Part shown: positions 10,627 through 19,309 of the stretch, piece after piece | How the letters are laid out: the number at the start of each line of letters is the position of its first letter | Position numbering within the stretch: the stretch's first letter is position 1 | Origin: Phytophthora colocasiae | Taxonomy: Eukaryota; Oomycota; Peronosporomycetes; Peronosporales; Peronosporaceae | Direction of reading: 5' to 3' | DNA: 64,000 nt | NCBI GenBank assembly: GCA_018806915.1 | Contig: JAGKQI010000040.1 | Coordinates: 434,001 to 498,000, forward strand | The notes under the pieces: generated by a model | Database searches by the model: none | Told to the model about the DNA's origin: nothing | Seen by the model: the letters and a program-made list of their open reading frames with translations, nothing else | Program-made: the position numbers and the translations under genes

Positions 10627-11010
10627 ATGCGCTTCGGCTTGTTTCTAGCTCTTCTCCTGTCGACTTTCGTCTTGACTGCCGTCTGTTCGGAAACTACTAA
10701 TGTTGGTTCTACCTCGGACTCAAAGAAGATTCAAGTAAAGAAGGCACTAAATCGACTCAGGAGAGTTCACAAAGCGGACAATGAAGAAAGAACTCCGCCC
10801 GTTGCTGCGTATCATAACCTGGTGCACGCGAAATGGAAGACATCAGTTCAACCGTCTCAAATTCTGAACGCAGTGGAGGACAACAGACCAATGCCAAAGT
10901 GGTTCAAGACCGTCCTCGCTGTTGTTACCGTTGGTGTCATTACTGGGGTGGTAATTAGCACCGTCGCCCTATTCAAGTTACTCAACAGATCTGCCTCAGC
11001 ATCTGCGTGA
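10627..11010 (+). CDS. Small secreted RXLR-like effector with hydrophobic tail
   Basis: 127 residues from the ATG at 10627, chosen because it begins a clear signal peptide (MRFGLFLALLLSTFVLTAVC, residues 1-20). A degenerate RXLR site is present at 43-46 (RLRR), with a good EER at 53-55. The motif marks effectors delivered into plant cells in oomycetes. The rest is short: PVAAYHNLV, QILNAVEDN, then a hydrophobic segment at about 95-117. Paralogs are the partial gene at 2-268 and the relic at 10310-10435. Start codon context and the upstream initiator-like element agree. The function in the host is not known, and the hydrophobic tail is atypical for RXLR proteins, which are usually soluble. Confidence 0.7.
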   Translation: MRFGLFLALLLSTFVLTAVCSETTNVGSTSDSKKIQVKKALNRLRRVHKADNEERTPPVAAYHNLVHAKWKTSVQPSQILNAVEDNRPMPKWFKTVLAVVTVGVITGVVISTVALFKLLNRSASASA

Positions 11011-11099
11011 ACATTTGATACAAGACGTAATCTACATACGTTTACCACGTAGAGCATATCGACCGAATAAAGAAAACTGTCCATTCGAGAATTCCCTCC

Positions 11100-11399
11100 A
11101 TGCGCGTCACTTTCATCCTTCTCCTCTTTTCACTGTCAGTTGCTAACTACGCGGTAATTCCTCAAGTAGGAGCCGTGTCCCTAAGGAAAAGACCAAGTCC
11201 GGACAGTGAAGAGAGAGTTGGGCCAAACTATGCTGCAATGTCCAATATGATGCAATCAGAGACGGCATTTACGGCTGACGCCTGGCCGCCAATGTCTAAG
11301 AAAGCGAAGGCTCTGGCTGTGCTCCTTGGCCTTGGTGTTGCCGGTGGTTTGAGCTTTGGTGCACTAAAAGCACTGAAAAGTCTCCAAGCAAAGGACTAA
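11100..11399 (+). CDS. Small secreted EER effector with hydrophobic tail
   Basis: 99 residues. The signal peptide covers about 1-25 (MRVTFILLLFSLSVANYAVI). SLRKRPSPDSEER spans about 27-39, so EER is at 37-39 with only a degenerate RXLR before it. The C-terminus carries SKKAKALAVLLGLGVAGGLS and ends FGALKALKSLQAKD. The same tail pattern (SKKAKAL, hydrophobic stretch, G-rich, KALK) recurs in the gene at 12267 and in the broken copy at 11588-12035, so these three form one subfamily next to the 10627 type. A CCATTCGAG element lies shortly upstream. Target unknown. Confidence 0.65.
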   Translation: MRVTFILLLFSLSVANYAVIPQVGAVSLRKRPSPDSEERVGPNYAAMSNMMQSETAFTADAWPPMSKKAKALAVLLGLGVAGGLSFGALKALKSLQAKD

Positions 11400-11587
11400 T
11401 GATAATTTCGGGGTAATACGTACTGCATGTACTGGAATGAGTACATATATTGGTTTGCAGAACAATCCAAGAGGTTCAACAGGGCTCTGGAGACTGAATA
11501 GAAGGCGTAATCTCCCTTCCGACAAACGTTTACGGCGGAATGAAATACATGTACGTTAAAAGTGAAAAGCTGGTCATTCTTGAAACA

Positions 11588-12035
11588 TGCGCGTCACCTT
11601 CACCGTTCTCCTCCTTTCACTGTTGGTCGTTACCTACACAGCAGTCCCTGAAGTCCAAGCCATTTTCCCACTAACGACCAGGACAATTAATCTCACTACC
11701 GACAGACGATGACAACGGGGAAGGTTTAAGCTATCCAGCGGAGCACCCACGCTCTCAATTTTCACTAGGCCAAGAGGTGTTAGTGCGCCCTACGCAGAGA
11801 GAACATACAACCCACAGTATTTATCGCACACTGCTTGAGCCACTTCAAGGCCCTAGTGAGCTGGGTTCTGAAGGTGAAAATCTCGGTGTGGAGACATTGC
11901 GATCTCGAATTTGGTCACTCGACCACCGCGGCCGATACCTTCTTTCCACTGTCCAAGAAATCAAAGGCTCTGTTCGCTTTACTTACCCTGGTCGCCACCG
12001 CTGTTCTGGGCTATGGTGCACTACAAGCATTGTGA
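11588..12035 (+). pseudogene. Broken effector paralog
   Basis: The ATG at 11587-11589 opens a signal peptide very like that of the 11100 gene (MRVTFTVLLLSLLVVTYTAV), but the frame stops after about 40 residues at the TGA near 11709. The typical tail reappears in another frame near 11943-12035 (FFPLSKKSKALFALLTLVAT and then YGALQAL). The middle, including any EER site, is not recognisable. An initiator-like GGTCATTCTTGAA overlaps the region just before the start. It is a pseudogene of the 11100/12267 subfamily. Confidence 0.6.
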
Positions 12036-12266
12036 GCAAAGTAACCTTGGGGCACAAACTAACAATTCGCGTTAAACCTCGTCAAAACTTTGTAGAGCCA
12101 GATATATTGTTGTTCGTACCGCTTTTCATCTCTGCAGTCCTTGAATGGACAAGACCCCACCTTTGGATAGACCTCGTAATCTCTAGCGGCAGTTTACCAT
12201 TGGAAAACGAGCTGAAGGCTGTTTAGCCATTCGTCTAAAGTCGCCAAACCCTCTCACTCTCGAGCT

Positions 12267-12620
12267 ATGCGCTTCACAACTACCCTCTTCTTTCTCTTGG
12301 CTGCTTTCGCCTTGAGTAGCTCGACATTTGCCAACACCATTGATATCTCCCCAACAGTGAACGACCAAGAGACTGAATACCGAAGTTTAAGAGGAACTAA
12401 GCCAGAAAACGAAGACAGACTCGCTGATTTGTGGTCGAGATTCCTGTGGAAGAACACTGCGATTTACGGACCTGGCGACTACCGAGTGTCCAAGAAAGCC
12501 AAGGCTCTCTTTGTGCTACTCGTTGCAGGTGGCCTCGCTTGGGTCAATTTTGGCATAGTAAAAGCACTGAAAAAAAGCCATGAGGCTGGTGCTGCTAGCG
12601 AGGCGAGTGATGCTGCTTAG
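12267..12620 (+). CDS. RXLR-dEER effector with hydrophobic tail
   Basis: 117 residues. The signal peptide covers about 1-22 (MRFTTTLFFLLAAFALSSST). A canonical RXLR is at 39-42 (RSLR), followed by ENEDR at about 47-51 in place of dEER. The tail SKKAKALFVLLVAGGLAWVN, then FGIVKALKKS, matches the 11100 gene, followed by a short Ala/Glu-rich end. This is the clearest RXLR of the cluster and ties the hydrophobic-tail subfamily to the RXLR class. No WY fold can be seen; the protein is too short. It is probably secreted from hyphae or haustoria; its host target is unknown. Confidence 0.75.
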   Translation: MRFTTTLFFLLAAFALSSSTFANTIDISPTVNDQETEYRSLRGTKPENEDRLADLWSRFLWKNTAIYGPGDYRVSKKAKALFVLLVAGGLAWVNFGIVKALKKSHEAGAASEASDAA

Positions 12621-12735
12621 GAGTTCACAAAGAGATCCTTTAAACGAGCCAGAATCGTGATAATTCAAGAACGTCTTCGTGATCCCGGCTTCATCGACAA
12701 GTATTTAGCGTTTTTGCGTTCTGTTTTCGGGGAAT

Positions 12736-13742
12736 CAGTTAGGGTGCAACACCTTCAACTCGCACACGGCATCGTTACGGATCTACGTGGCCGTCACGCC
12801 CACTAAAAAGTTGGGGTAGCGCCTCCTCATCACGGGCAGGAATGTCATTGCGCAGCTCAACCCGCACTTGGTCTGGGGCGGAGACGCTATCACCATTCGC
12901 GGTGTGGGTGACACAGCCCCGTCCGATATTTGGCTCAACCACGTCAAAGTCTCCAGTATTGGGCGGCAGATAGTCGTCGTCAACTTCCCCGGTGCTATGG
13001 GCCTCACTATCAGCAACTCGGACTTCGACGGTAACACGGAGTACTCAGCGTCGTGTGACGGTTGCGGGGGGGGGGGGGGCTCCTGTATGGAGAGACGACG
13101 CAGATCAGTCTCGTCAACAACTTCACCCACGAAACTTCCGGCCGGCCAGAACGTCGTGGTGCACGCCGTCAACAACTTCTTCTCCGACACTCGGACCACG
13201 CTTTCGACGTCGCTGCTAGCGCCTACGTCTTGGCGGAAGGAAACTACTTCGACACGGTGACGACGCCTAATCTGGACGATGAGGACGGCAACTTCTTCGT
13301 ACCAACATCTGCGAGTGACTGCGCGTCGAGTCTCAGTCGCGACTGCGAGCTCAACATGCTGACGGACAGCGGAACCTTGGCAGGTACAATACAACGAAGA
13401 CGCAGTGAAGAATATCTTAAGTAGCTACACAACGCAGATCGGAGGTACTTGGTCGCTGCAGCTTCAAAGCTAAGTGCTGCAGTGTTGAGTTCCTCTGCGA
13501 CTACTGCGACGTCTACCGATAGCACTGCTGCAAGTGAATCTAGTAGCGTCTCGAGCTCTGCGGCTACAGATGCAACATCGTCAGTCGATAGTCGTGCTTC
13601 CAGTGCTGAAGCCTCGTCAACCGCGTCAACGGGATCGGACAGTGTTGGATCGACGTGCTCAATTCCTCCACTGCAACTAGTCGTCAGTAATTTCATTTCC
13701 GCACTATCTGACTGCCACTTTAGTTCCGTCCACCGTAGGTAG
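12736..13742 (+). pseudogene. Pectin lyase (PL1) pseudogene
   Basis: Pieces of a polysaccharide lyase family 1 pectin/pectate lyase occur in three frames. RIYVAVTPTKKL is near 12780, VWGGDAITIRG at 12871, DIWLNHVKVSSIGRQIVVVN near 12930, SNSDFDGNTEYSASCDG near 13020, then LLYGETTQISLVNNFTHETS, NVVVHAVNNFF and HAFDVAASAYVLAEGNYFDT. A Ser/Thr-rich tail ends at 13742. Active enzymes cleave plant pectin outside the cell. The N-terminal third with the signal peptide is missing. There is a run of 13 G at 13067-13079 and at least three frameshifts, so it cannot be functional. Confidence 0.85.
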
Positions 13743-14077
13743 CTAGAGCTCTTTTGGCAACATTCACTTATCTAAACCAGGTCACTGAACTTGAGTCGTA
13801 ACTTACGACGTAAGTGATCCCCTCACGCCAGTCAAGCGTGTTGTTGACGTTCGACCTACATTCATTCCTGTTTTGTTAAACCAGAGATCTCCTTTTTTCT
13901 CCAATCATTAATCAGTATTTCAATATCTAATACTATCAACTATTGCAGTATACGCAAGATGATTGGTCAGAGGCACGCGTCCTCCTCTAACTTTCGTGTG
14001 GCACACACAGTCTCCAATCAAAAAGCGACCGCTCCTACCCTCAGCCACTTCGCAAAGCTCCGACCAATTGAACGGAC

Positions 14078-14548
14078 ATGATCGCTCGCACAGCTCTCAA
14101 GCGCTCGTTGGGCGCCTTCTCGGCCCGCCGCACGGTCTCCCCCGCCTTCGCACAGGCGCGTATGTACCACGAGAACGTGATCGACCACTACGAGAACCCT
14201 CGCAATGTGGGCGCAATGGATAAGAGCGCAAAGGACGTGGGCACGGGCCTTGTGGGCGCTCCCGCCTGTGGCGACGTCATGAAGCTGCAGATCCAAGTGG
14301 ACGAGAACGGGACGATCGTGGACTCCAAGTTCAAGACGTTCGGCTGCGGCTCGGCCATCGCGTCTTCTTCTGTGGCCACGGAGTGGCTCAAGGGGAAGAG
14401 CGTGGAGGAGTGTCTGAAGATCAAGAACACGGACATCGCGTCACACCTGAAGCTGCCGCCTGTGAAGCTGCACTGCAGTATGTTGGCGGAGGACGCGATC
14501 AAGGCTGCCATCTCGGATTACAAGCGCAAGCAGGCCGCGTCGGGCTAA
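14078..14548 (+). CDS. ISCU: Mitochondrial iron-sulfur cluster scaffold IscU
   Basis: 156 residues, complete. It is the scaffold on which [2Fe-2S] clusters are built with cysteine desulfurase (NFS1) and frataxin before transfer by the HSP70/HscB system. The first about 28 residues are rich in Arg, Ser and Ala (MIARTALKRSLGAFSARRTV), as expected for a mitochondrial import signal. The mature part starts MYHENVIDHYENPRNVG. The three ligand cysteines are in GAPACGDVMKLQ, FKTFGCGSAIASSS and VKLHCSMLAED, and the chaperone-binding LPPVK motif is present. No intron. It is a housekeeping gene at the edge of the repeat-rich region. Confidence 0.96.
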   Translation: MIARTALKRSLGAFSARRTVSPAFAQARMYHENVIDHYENPRNVGAMDKSAKDVGTGLVGAPACGDVMKLQIQVDENGTIVDSKFKTFGCGSAIASSSVATEWLKGKSVEECLKIKNTDIASHLKLPPVKLHCSMLAEDAIKAAISDYKRKQAASG

Positions 14549-15068
14549 ACAGGACCACAGGATAGCAGTCTACTACTTTCGCCCGTGTTGGCTCCCCCCA
14601 TGTTTATGTTGATGCACAAGAATATTGAGCAGCCACAATGCGGAAACAGGATCATTATTCTTCAGCTCTTGTGCTGGAGAAGGCAAAGATAAAAGAGAAA
14701 AATAACCGCTAATTTAAAGCCTGCCATCGTGTAACACTTGCCGTAGCGTTGGATCATCTGGCGTTGAGTTGCATCCAGAAATTGCGTGTTCACCACAGAG
14801 ATCTGATATTGAAGACATGATGCAGGATCTGTTTGTCAGAGAAGCAAGCATATCTCCTCGATGTACTCAAGCATACCACGCTGAAGGTATCCTACAGCAG
14901 TCTACATTGCAGACTCCACTCCAGTATGCTGACACCTTCTGCCAATTGCTGCTTATGCTGTGGTCTTTTTCTTGGGTCGTACTTTCGAGTCTTGAACTGT
15001 GTGGAGGAAAATAGCGTCGTTCGGGTGGCTGGAACACAAAAACAAAAAGAATTAGTTCACTGCAAACC
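14549..15068. other. Intergenic, convergent 3' ends of IscU and BUB3
   Basis: About 520 bp between the stop codons of two convergent genes. Short open frames occur on both strands but none has a recognisable motif or good start. It is most likely 3' untranslated sequence and terminators. Confidence 0.5.
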
Positions 15069-16022
15069 TCATTTTAGCATCACCAGTTGCACGTACTCCT
15101 TCTCTCCTTGCTCATACGTGTACGACGCAGCAATAGCCAACAGGGATCCGTCATGGTTAAAGTCCATCGCTGCAATACTGGTTGGATACTGCTTCAAGTG
15201 CGTGATTCTCTTTTTGTTCGCTCCGTCCCACAAGTTCACGACTCCATCACATCCTCCAGTAGCAAACGTCCCGTACGTCGGATGAAAGGCGACGCTATTG
15301 ACGGGATAAACCAGCGTCTGGTCGTCCACTTTGCCTCGATGACATTTAAAGGCATAGCTGCGTTTCTTGCCGTCTCCATTAGCCCCACTGTCATCTTCAA
15401 AGTACTCCAGAGCCACTCGGCCTTCCACAGAGGCTATAGCATAGCCAGTAAGATCAGGAAACACACTGACACAGCGCATCTGGTACTTCAACGGACTCTC
15501 CTTCTTCACCAATGGCTGGGAAAAGTTCCTTAGATCAAACACCGCCACCTGCCGATCGGACGAAGCTACAGCCACCAAATGGCTACGCACATCCATGCCG
15601 AAGACTTTGCCTGCCTGTTTAGCTGCGTGGATCTGCGCGTTGTCTCCGTTACGCACGTCAAAGACTTTGACAACTCCGTCCCAGCCACCACTTACTGCCA
15701 ATCCGAACTCCTTAGAGTAGCCCACGTGTCGTACAGCAGCTCCATGCGATCCTAAAGCTGTAATCTGTCGAGTTGTAAGGTCTACCTGCTTCACAACGCA
15801 GTCCAAGCCACCTGCGAAGGCCTCAGCGTCGCCTTTGCCGTAGCAGCAGCTCAACACTGGCGCCTCCATTTCCACGCTTGTACGCAACCGCACACCATCA
15901 TACACGCGCAAAGTCGCGTCCCAGGACGAGACCAACAGATGCGAGCGAGAGCCGAAGCGCAGACACGAGACGCCGTCGCTAGGCGGCGCCTGCAGCTCCA
16001 CGTCTTGCGCTGGTGTCGCCAT
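15069..16022 (-). CDS. BUB3: BUB3-like mitotic checkpoint WD40 protein
   Basis: 317 residues from the ATG at 16022 (MATPAQDVEL); the frame is open further upstream but the extension has no BUB3-like sequence. Seven-blade WD40 repeats are visible as SCLRFGSRSHLLVSSWDATL, DGVVKVFDVRN, VAVFDLRNFSQPLVKKESPL, QMRCVSVFP, YAIASVEGRVALEYF, YAFKCHRG, NSVAFHPTYGTFATGGCDG and NLWDGANKKRI. The motifs SVEGRVALEYF and AFKCHR are characteristic of the BUB3/RAE1 branch. BUB3 carries BUB1 and BUBR1/MAD3 to kinetochores and is part of the mitotic checkpoint complex. RAE1 is the main alternative, but the length and these motifs favour BUB3. The gene is intronless and divergent from the TRPC4AP-like gene. Confidence 0.88.
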   Translation of the reverse strand: MATPAQDVELQAPPSDGVSCLRFGSRSHLLVSSWDATLRVYDGVRLRTSVEMEAPVLSCCYGKGDAEAFAGGLDCVVKQVDLTTRQITALGSHGAAVRHVGYSKEFGLAVSGGWDGVVKVFDVRNGDNAQIHAAKQAGKVFGMDVRSHLVAVASSDRQVAVFDLRNFSQPLVKKESPLKYQMRCVSVFPDLTGYAIASVEGRVALEYFEDDSGANGDGKKRSYAFKCHRGKVDDQTLVYPVNSVAFHPTYGTFATGGCDGVVNLWDGANKKRITHLKQYPTSIAAMDFNHDGSLLAIAASYTYEQGEKEYVQLVMLK

Positions 16023-16148
16023 GGCTGTAATGGAAGGTAATCCTATCAACAAGAATATATAAAACCTCTTTATTATCAAAACAGAGTGATGGTCATTTGA
16101 CCTTATTGTCCTCCTATTCTAAAACCCCATACTAAAAACCGAGTGACT
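16023..16148. promoter_or_regulatory. Short bidirectional promoter between BUB3 and the TRPC4AP-like gene
   Basis: Only 126 bp separate the two divergent start codons. The interval is A/T-rich and includes GGTCATTTGACC, a small palindrome around 16089-16100 that also resembles half of the oomycete initiator. Both genes must take their core promoter from this stretch or from inside each other. Confidence 0.5.
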
Positions 16149-19057
16149 ATGGAGACTAAGCGCAAGCCTCGCCGTGTGTTTAATATGCTCAGCAGCATGC
16201 AGGTGACGGGCTCTACGACCTCAAAGGACACGGACGCAGCTCAGTGGAAGAGACAGGGCGCTCGTGCACGTCTTCAGACCGTCGCAGACCTGCCAGTTCC
16301 CTTCGTTCAGGCTTTAGACGCTGCTGACGCACGTGAATATGAGCGCCAGCCTGCCTTCCACGGACGTAGACAAAGCTTCGCCGTACTTATCCGGGAATTA
16401 TACGCTCTACTCGACGGTGTGGCTCAGAACCGACGTAAATTACGACTGCTACTGCAGGAATTAGTGCAAAGACTACTGGACCCGAATGGCATTCATTCTG
16501 AGGAGCCACCAGACGAGAGTGTTGGTCACTATGTTGCACTTGAAAGGGAAACGTTTCTACGACTAGGAGGAGATGAATGTTTGTTACGAGTTCTACATTC
16601 ACTCCGACAAGAGGACCAGCTCATGCACCAGGCAGCGGAGAAGCAGCCACCGCTGTGGTCCACACTTGTGCTGGACGGAGAGCGTCGACAGAAGCACGCG
16701 GTGAGTCCTCGCTGCGACGTCCGAGCGCTCTGGGAGACGCCAGTTCCTGTGGTGATTTCCACGGGCAAAAACGGCACGGACGCGTCGCTGAGGAAGCACA
16801 TTCTGAACGACACGATGGGCATTTTGAGAGAACTGTGCTACTTCTCGGTCAACTTGGCTGTGCAGCTGTGTGACAAGGACGGACTGGTCGTGTATTTATT
16901 CCAGCTCATGGGTGACGTCAGGTTCTTTGACAATGCTTCGGGACTGGTGGAGGAGATTCTGGCGGTCAGAGAGGAGTCCTTTGACCTTAGTCGCGTCCGT
17001 ACGTTCATTATGTGGTATTACCAATTTCTTATAGATGCTGACGTTTGTTTTTCATGTGTTAATGCAGCGAATTTTCATGCAATTATGCAATCGCTGTCGT
17101 CGAGACAATTGGCCTTCTTCTGCCGAGTGCTGGCACTTGTGGTGTTCGAACCGGAAGACCGCCGTCTGCTAGAGACTGCCAGTGCGTGGCTTGTAGATGT
17201 TGTGGTTGTATTTTAGTTGGGCTAATTGCGCTCTATGCTGCTACAGAGGTGATCAAGTCGTTGGAGCTGCTGAAGTTACGGCGCAACCGCATGATGCGCG
17301 CAGACAACATTGTGGATCGCAACCACGCGTTGATTTTCAACTCGCCGCTGATTCTGCAGCGACTGCTACGTGTACTGCAGGTGCAAAACTTCTACTTCGC
17401 GTTGAATCCAGTGTACGAGCCATTCTCCTCGGAACTCGCGACGTCTGCCGAATTTGCTACACTGCTCTACCAAACGAGTGATCGTAGCGACTGGGATACT
17501 ATTGATCGTCTGGTGACACATCCTGCACTCGGGTCTTCAGGAGATCTCACAATTTTACGCAGGCATCACCAAGCACGAGCTGCTGCTGCAGCAGGGGGAG
17601 ATTCTAACTCGACGTCGTCATCACATCCTCAGCAACACCCGTTCTCAGTAGAGACAGCCATTTTACGGGACCTGATCTTCCGTAATCGATCCCCAGACCA
17701 GCGCGCACGTGAAGACGCAGAGGCACAAGTGATTATGAAGTCGATCGTGTTGGCCCCGTATCGCGTAGAGGTGCTTTTTGTGCTGTGCACCTTGCTGAAC
17801 GGCAAGCGCAAGGTCGACTTCCAAGAACGACTGGCCGAAATGGGGCTCGTCAAAACCCTCAACACGATGTTTGACAAATTCCAGTGGAACGCGCCAGTGA
17901 CACCCAATCCGCAGCATGAACCGCTGCATGGACCTGGCTGTGACTGCAGCCTGGACGCTTCGTTGAAGATTCAGTTCTTGCGTTTGATTCACAACTTTTG
18001 TGACCGCGACTACAGTGACAATACCAGCAAGTTGTTGCTGCTCAGTGAACATGAGGTGCAGTTGATGAATGACGGTGGCACTACTCCTATCAATCTCGAC
18101 CATCCAGACAAGGGTCTGCTCTCGAAGATCATTCATGCGCTGATTGAGCAGCCTGTCGATTCGATTTATCGGTTTTGGCTAGCCTCATGTGTTGAAGCAT
18201 TTCTGCGACGTGCCGCGCCAAGTGAGCAGCTTTTCGTTGCACGGACTCCTCTGTTGCAGGCTCTCATTAATGAAATTCTTAGCGGTGGAGCTTTCCGCTC
18301 GCAGGGCAGCTTTCAGTCAGCTTTCGACTTACTAGGTGAAATGACGAAGGGCAACTGGCAGACACTGCAGCTTTTCCACGGGCTTTTGAGCAATACGCAG
18401 TTTGCGGCATTCATGGGTACGTGAAGATACGTGTACGGTTTGTCATGCTGTTTTCTGACATGTACAGTTTGTTGTTTGGATTTTACAGAAGTGGTGATTT
18501 TGAATCTGGTGGACTCGAATGTCTTCATCCGATCGATGCTGCTTTCGTCGGAGAAGTTTGCGAAGCAGCCTGAAAGCGGGATATTCGGTCTGGCCGACGA
18601 CTATGAAATGGACCGCATGAGTGAGTTCCTGACTGTCAACCTGGTGAAACTACTGCGTGATCTGATGACGATCGTGAACATGGATGATATCAACCATGAA
18701 AACATTTGCTGTTTGAACACAGCTATTGTGATTCTCGTGTTTCAACATCGTCGAAGGCGTCTCCCAGCTATCCTAGAGGCGCTACGGGACCACGAAGATG
18801 TATCAGGCCAGCAAGGCTACATTTGTGATAACTTCCGCAAACTATTGTGGTTCTGGATCCAGTATTACACTCCGCGCGGTCGAGACCGTCTTGGACTGGA
18901 GCACTCAAGTGAAGTGAGGTTTGAAGAATGGCGTCGTGTGGTCTCGCTCCTGTGTGCTGACGACGGATCTGATACTGCATTGCTCACGGCCCCAGCTCGA
19001 CTTCCGCCAACCCCATACTCGCGGTCGTATGCTACTCCTCGAGCAAGGTGTAACTAA
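16149..19057 (+). CDS. TRPC4AP/TRUSS-like protein, four exons
   Basis: Proposed exons are 16149-16998, 17068-17181, 17247-18416 and 18489-19057, giving 900 residues. The introns are 69, 65 and 72 bp, begin GTACGT, GTGCGT and GTACGT, end CAG, and joining them restores one frame each time. The protein resembles TRPC4-associated protein, an all-helical armadillo-like family that in animals is a substrate adaptor of a CUL4-DDB1 ubiquitin ligase. Typical stretches are ILNDTMGILRELCYFSVNLA, LVVYLFQLMGDVRFFDNASG, LKIQFLRLIHNFCDRDYSDN and RKLLWFWIQYY. Ligase function in oomycetes is inference. A Ser/Gln-rich insert lies near 17580-17640. The 3' end could have one more splice choice, but it changes only the last two residues. 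Confidence 0.8.
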
Positions 19058-19309
19058 CTTGTTTTGCGATTAATTCGACAGATGAAGCATAATGAACAAG
19101 TGTTTTAGACCCCAAAGCTGTGGTGAGTGAAATGCCACTTAGCACCGTATTCGCCAAATGTCAATCTGGCCGTCCGTTGTTACTGCTGCCGTCGTAATCA
19201 ACGGCGAAGTGTCCGCGCTTCCCGCAGCTGAAGCACTCTTCACCCCTGTCATCTCCATTAAGCTGCACTGGACACACTGCAGCAAAATGCCCAACCTGAC
19301 CATGGTGTT

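Noticed and set aside
13449..13742. Separate Ser-rich secreted protein
   Set aside because: It has no start or signal peptide and continues the pectin lyase pseudogene as its typical Ser/Thr-rich tail.
14769..15014. Plus-strand frame between IscU and BUB3
   Set aside because: It lies in convergent 3' regions and has no recognisable domain. More likely untranslated sequence.
19049..19081. Possible fourth intron at the end of the TRPC4AP-like gene (GTGTAACTAACTTG...ACAG)
   Set aside because: It would be only 33 bp, shorter than the 65-72 bp introns of the same gene, and would change only the last two residues.
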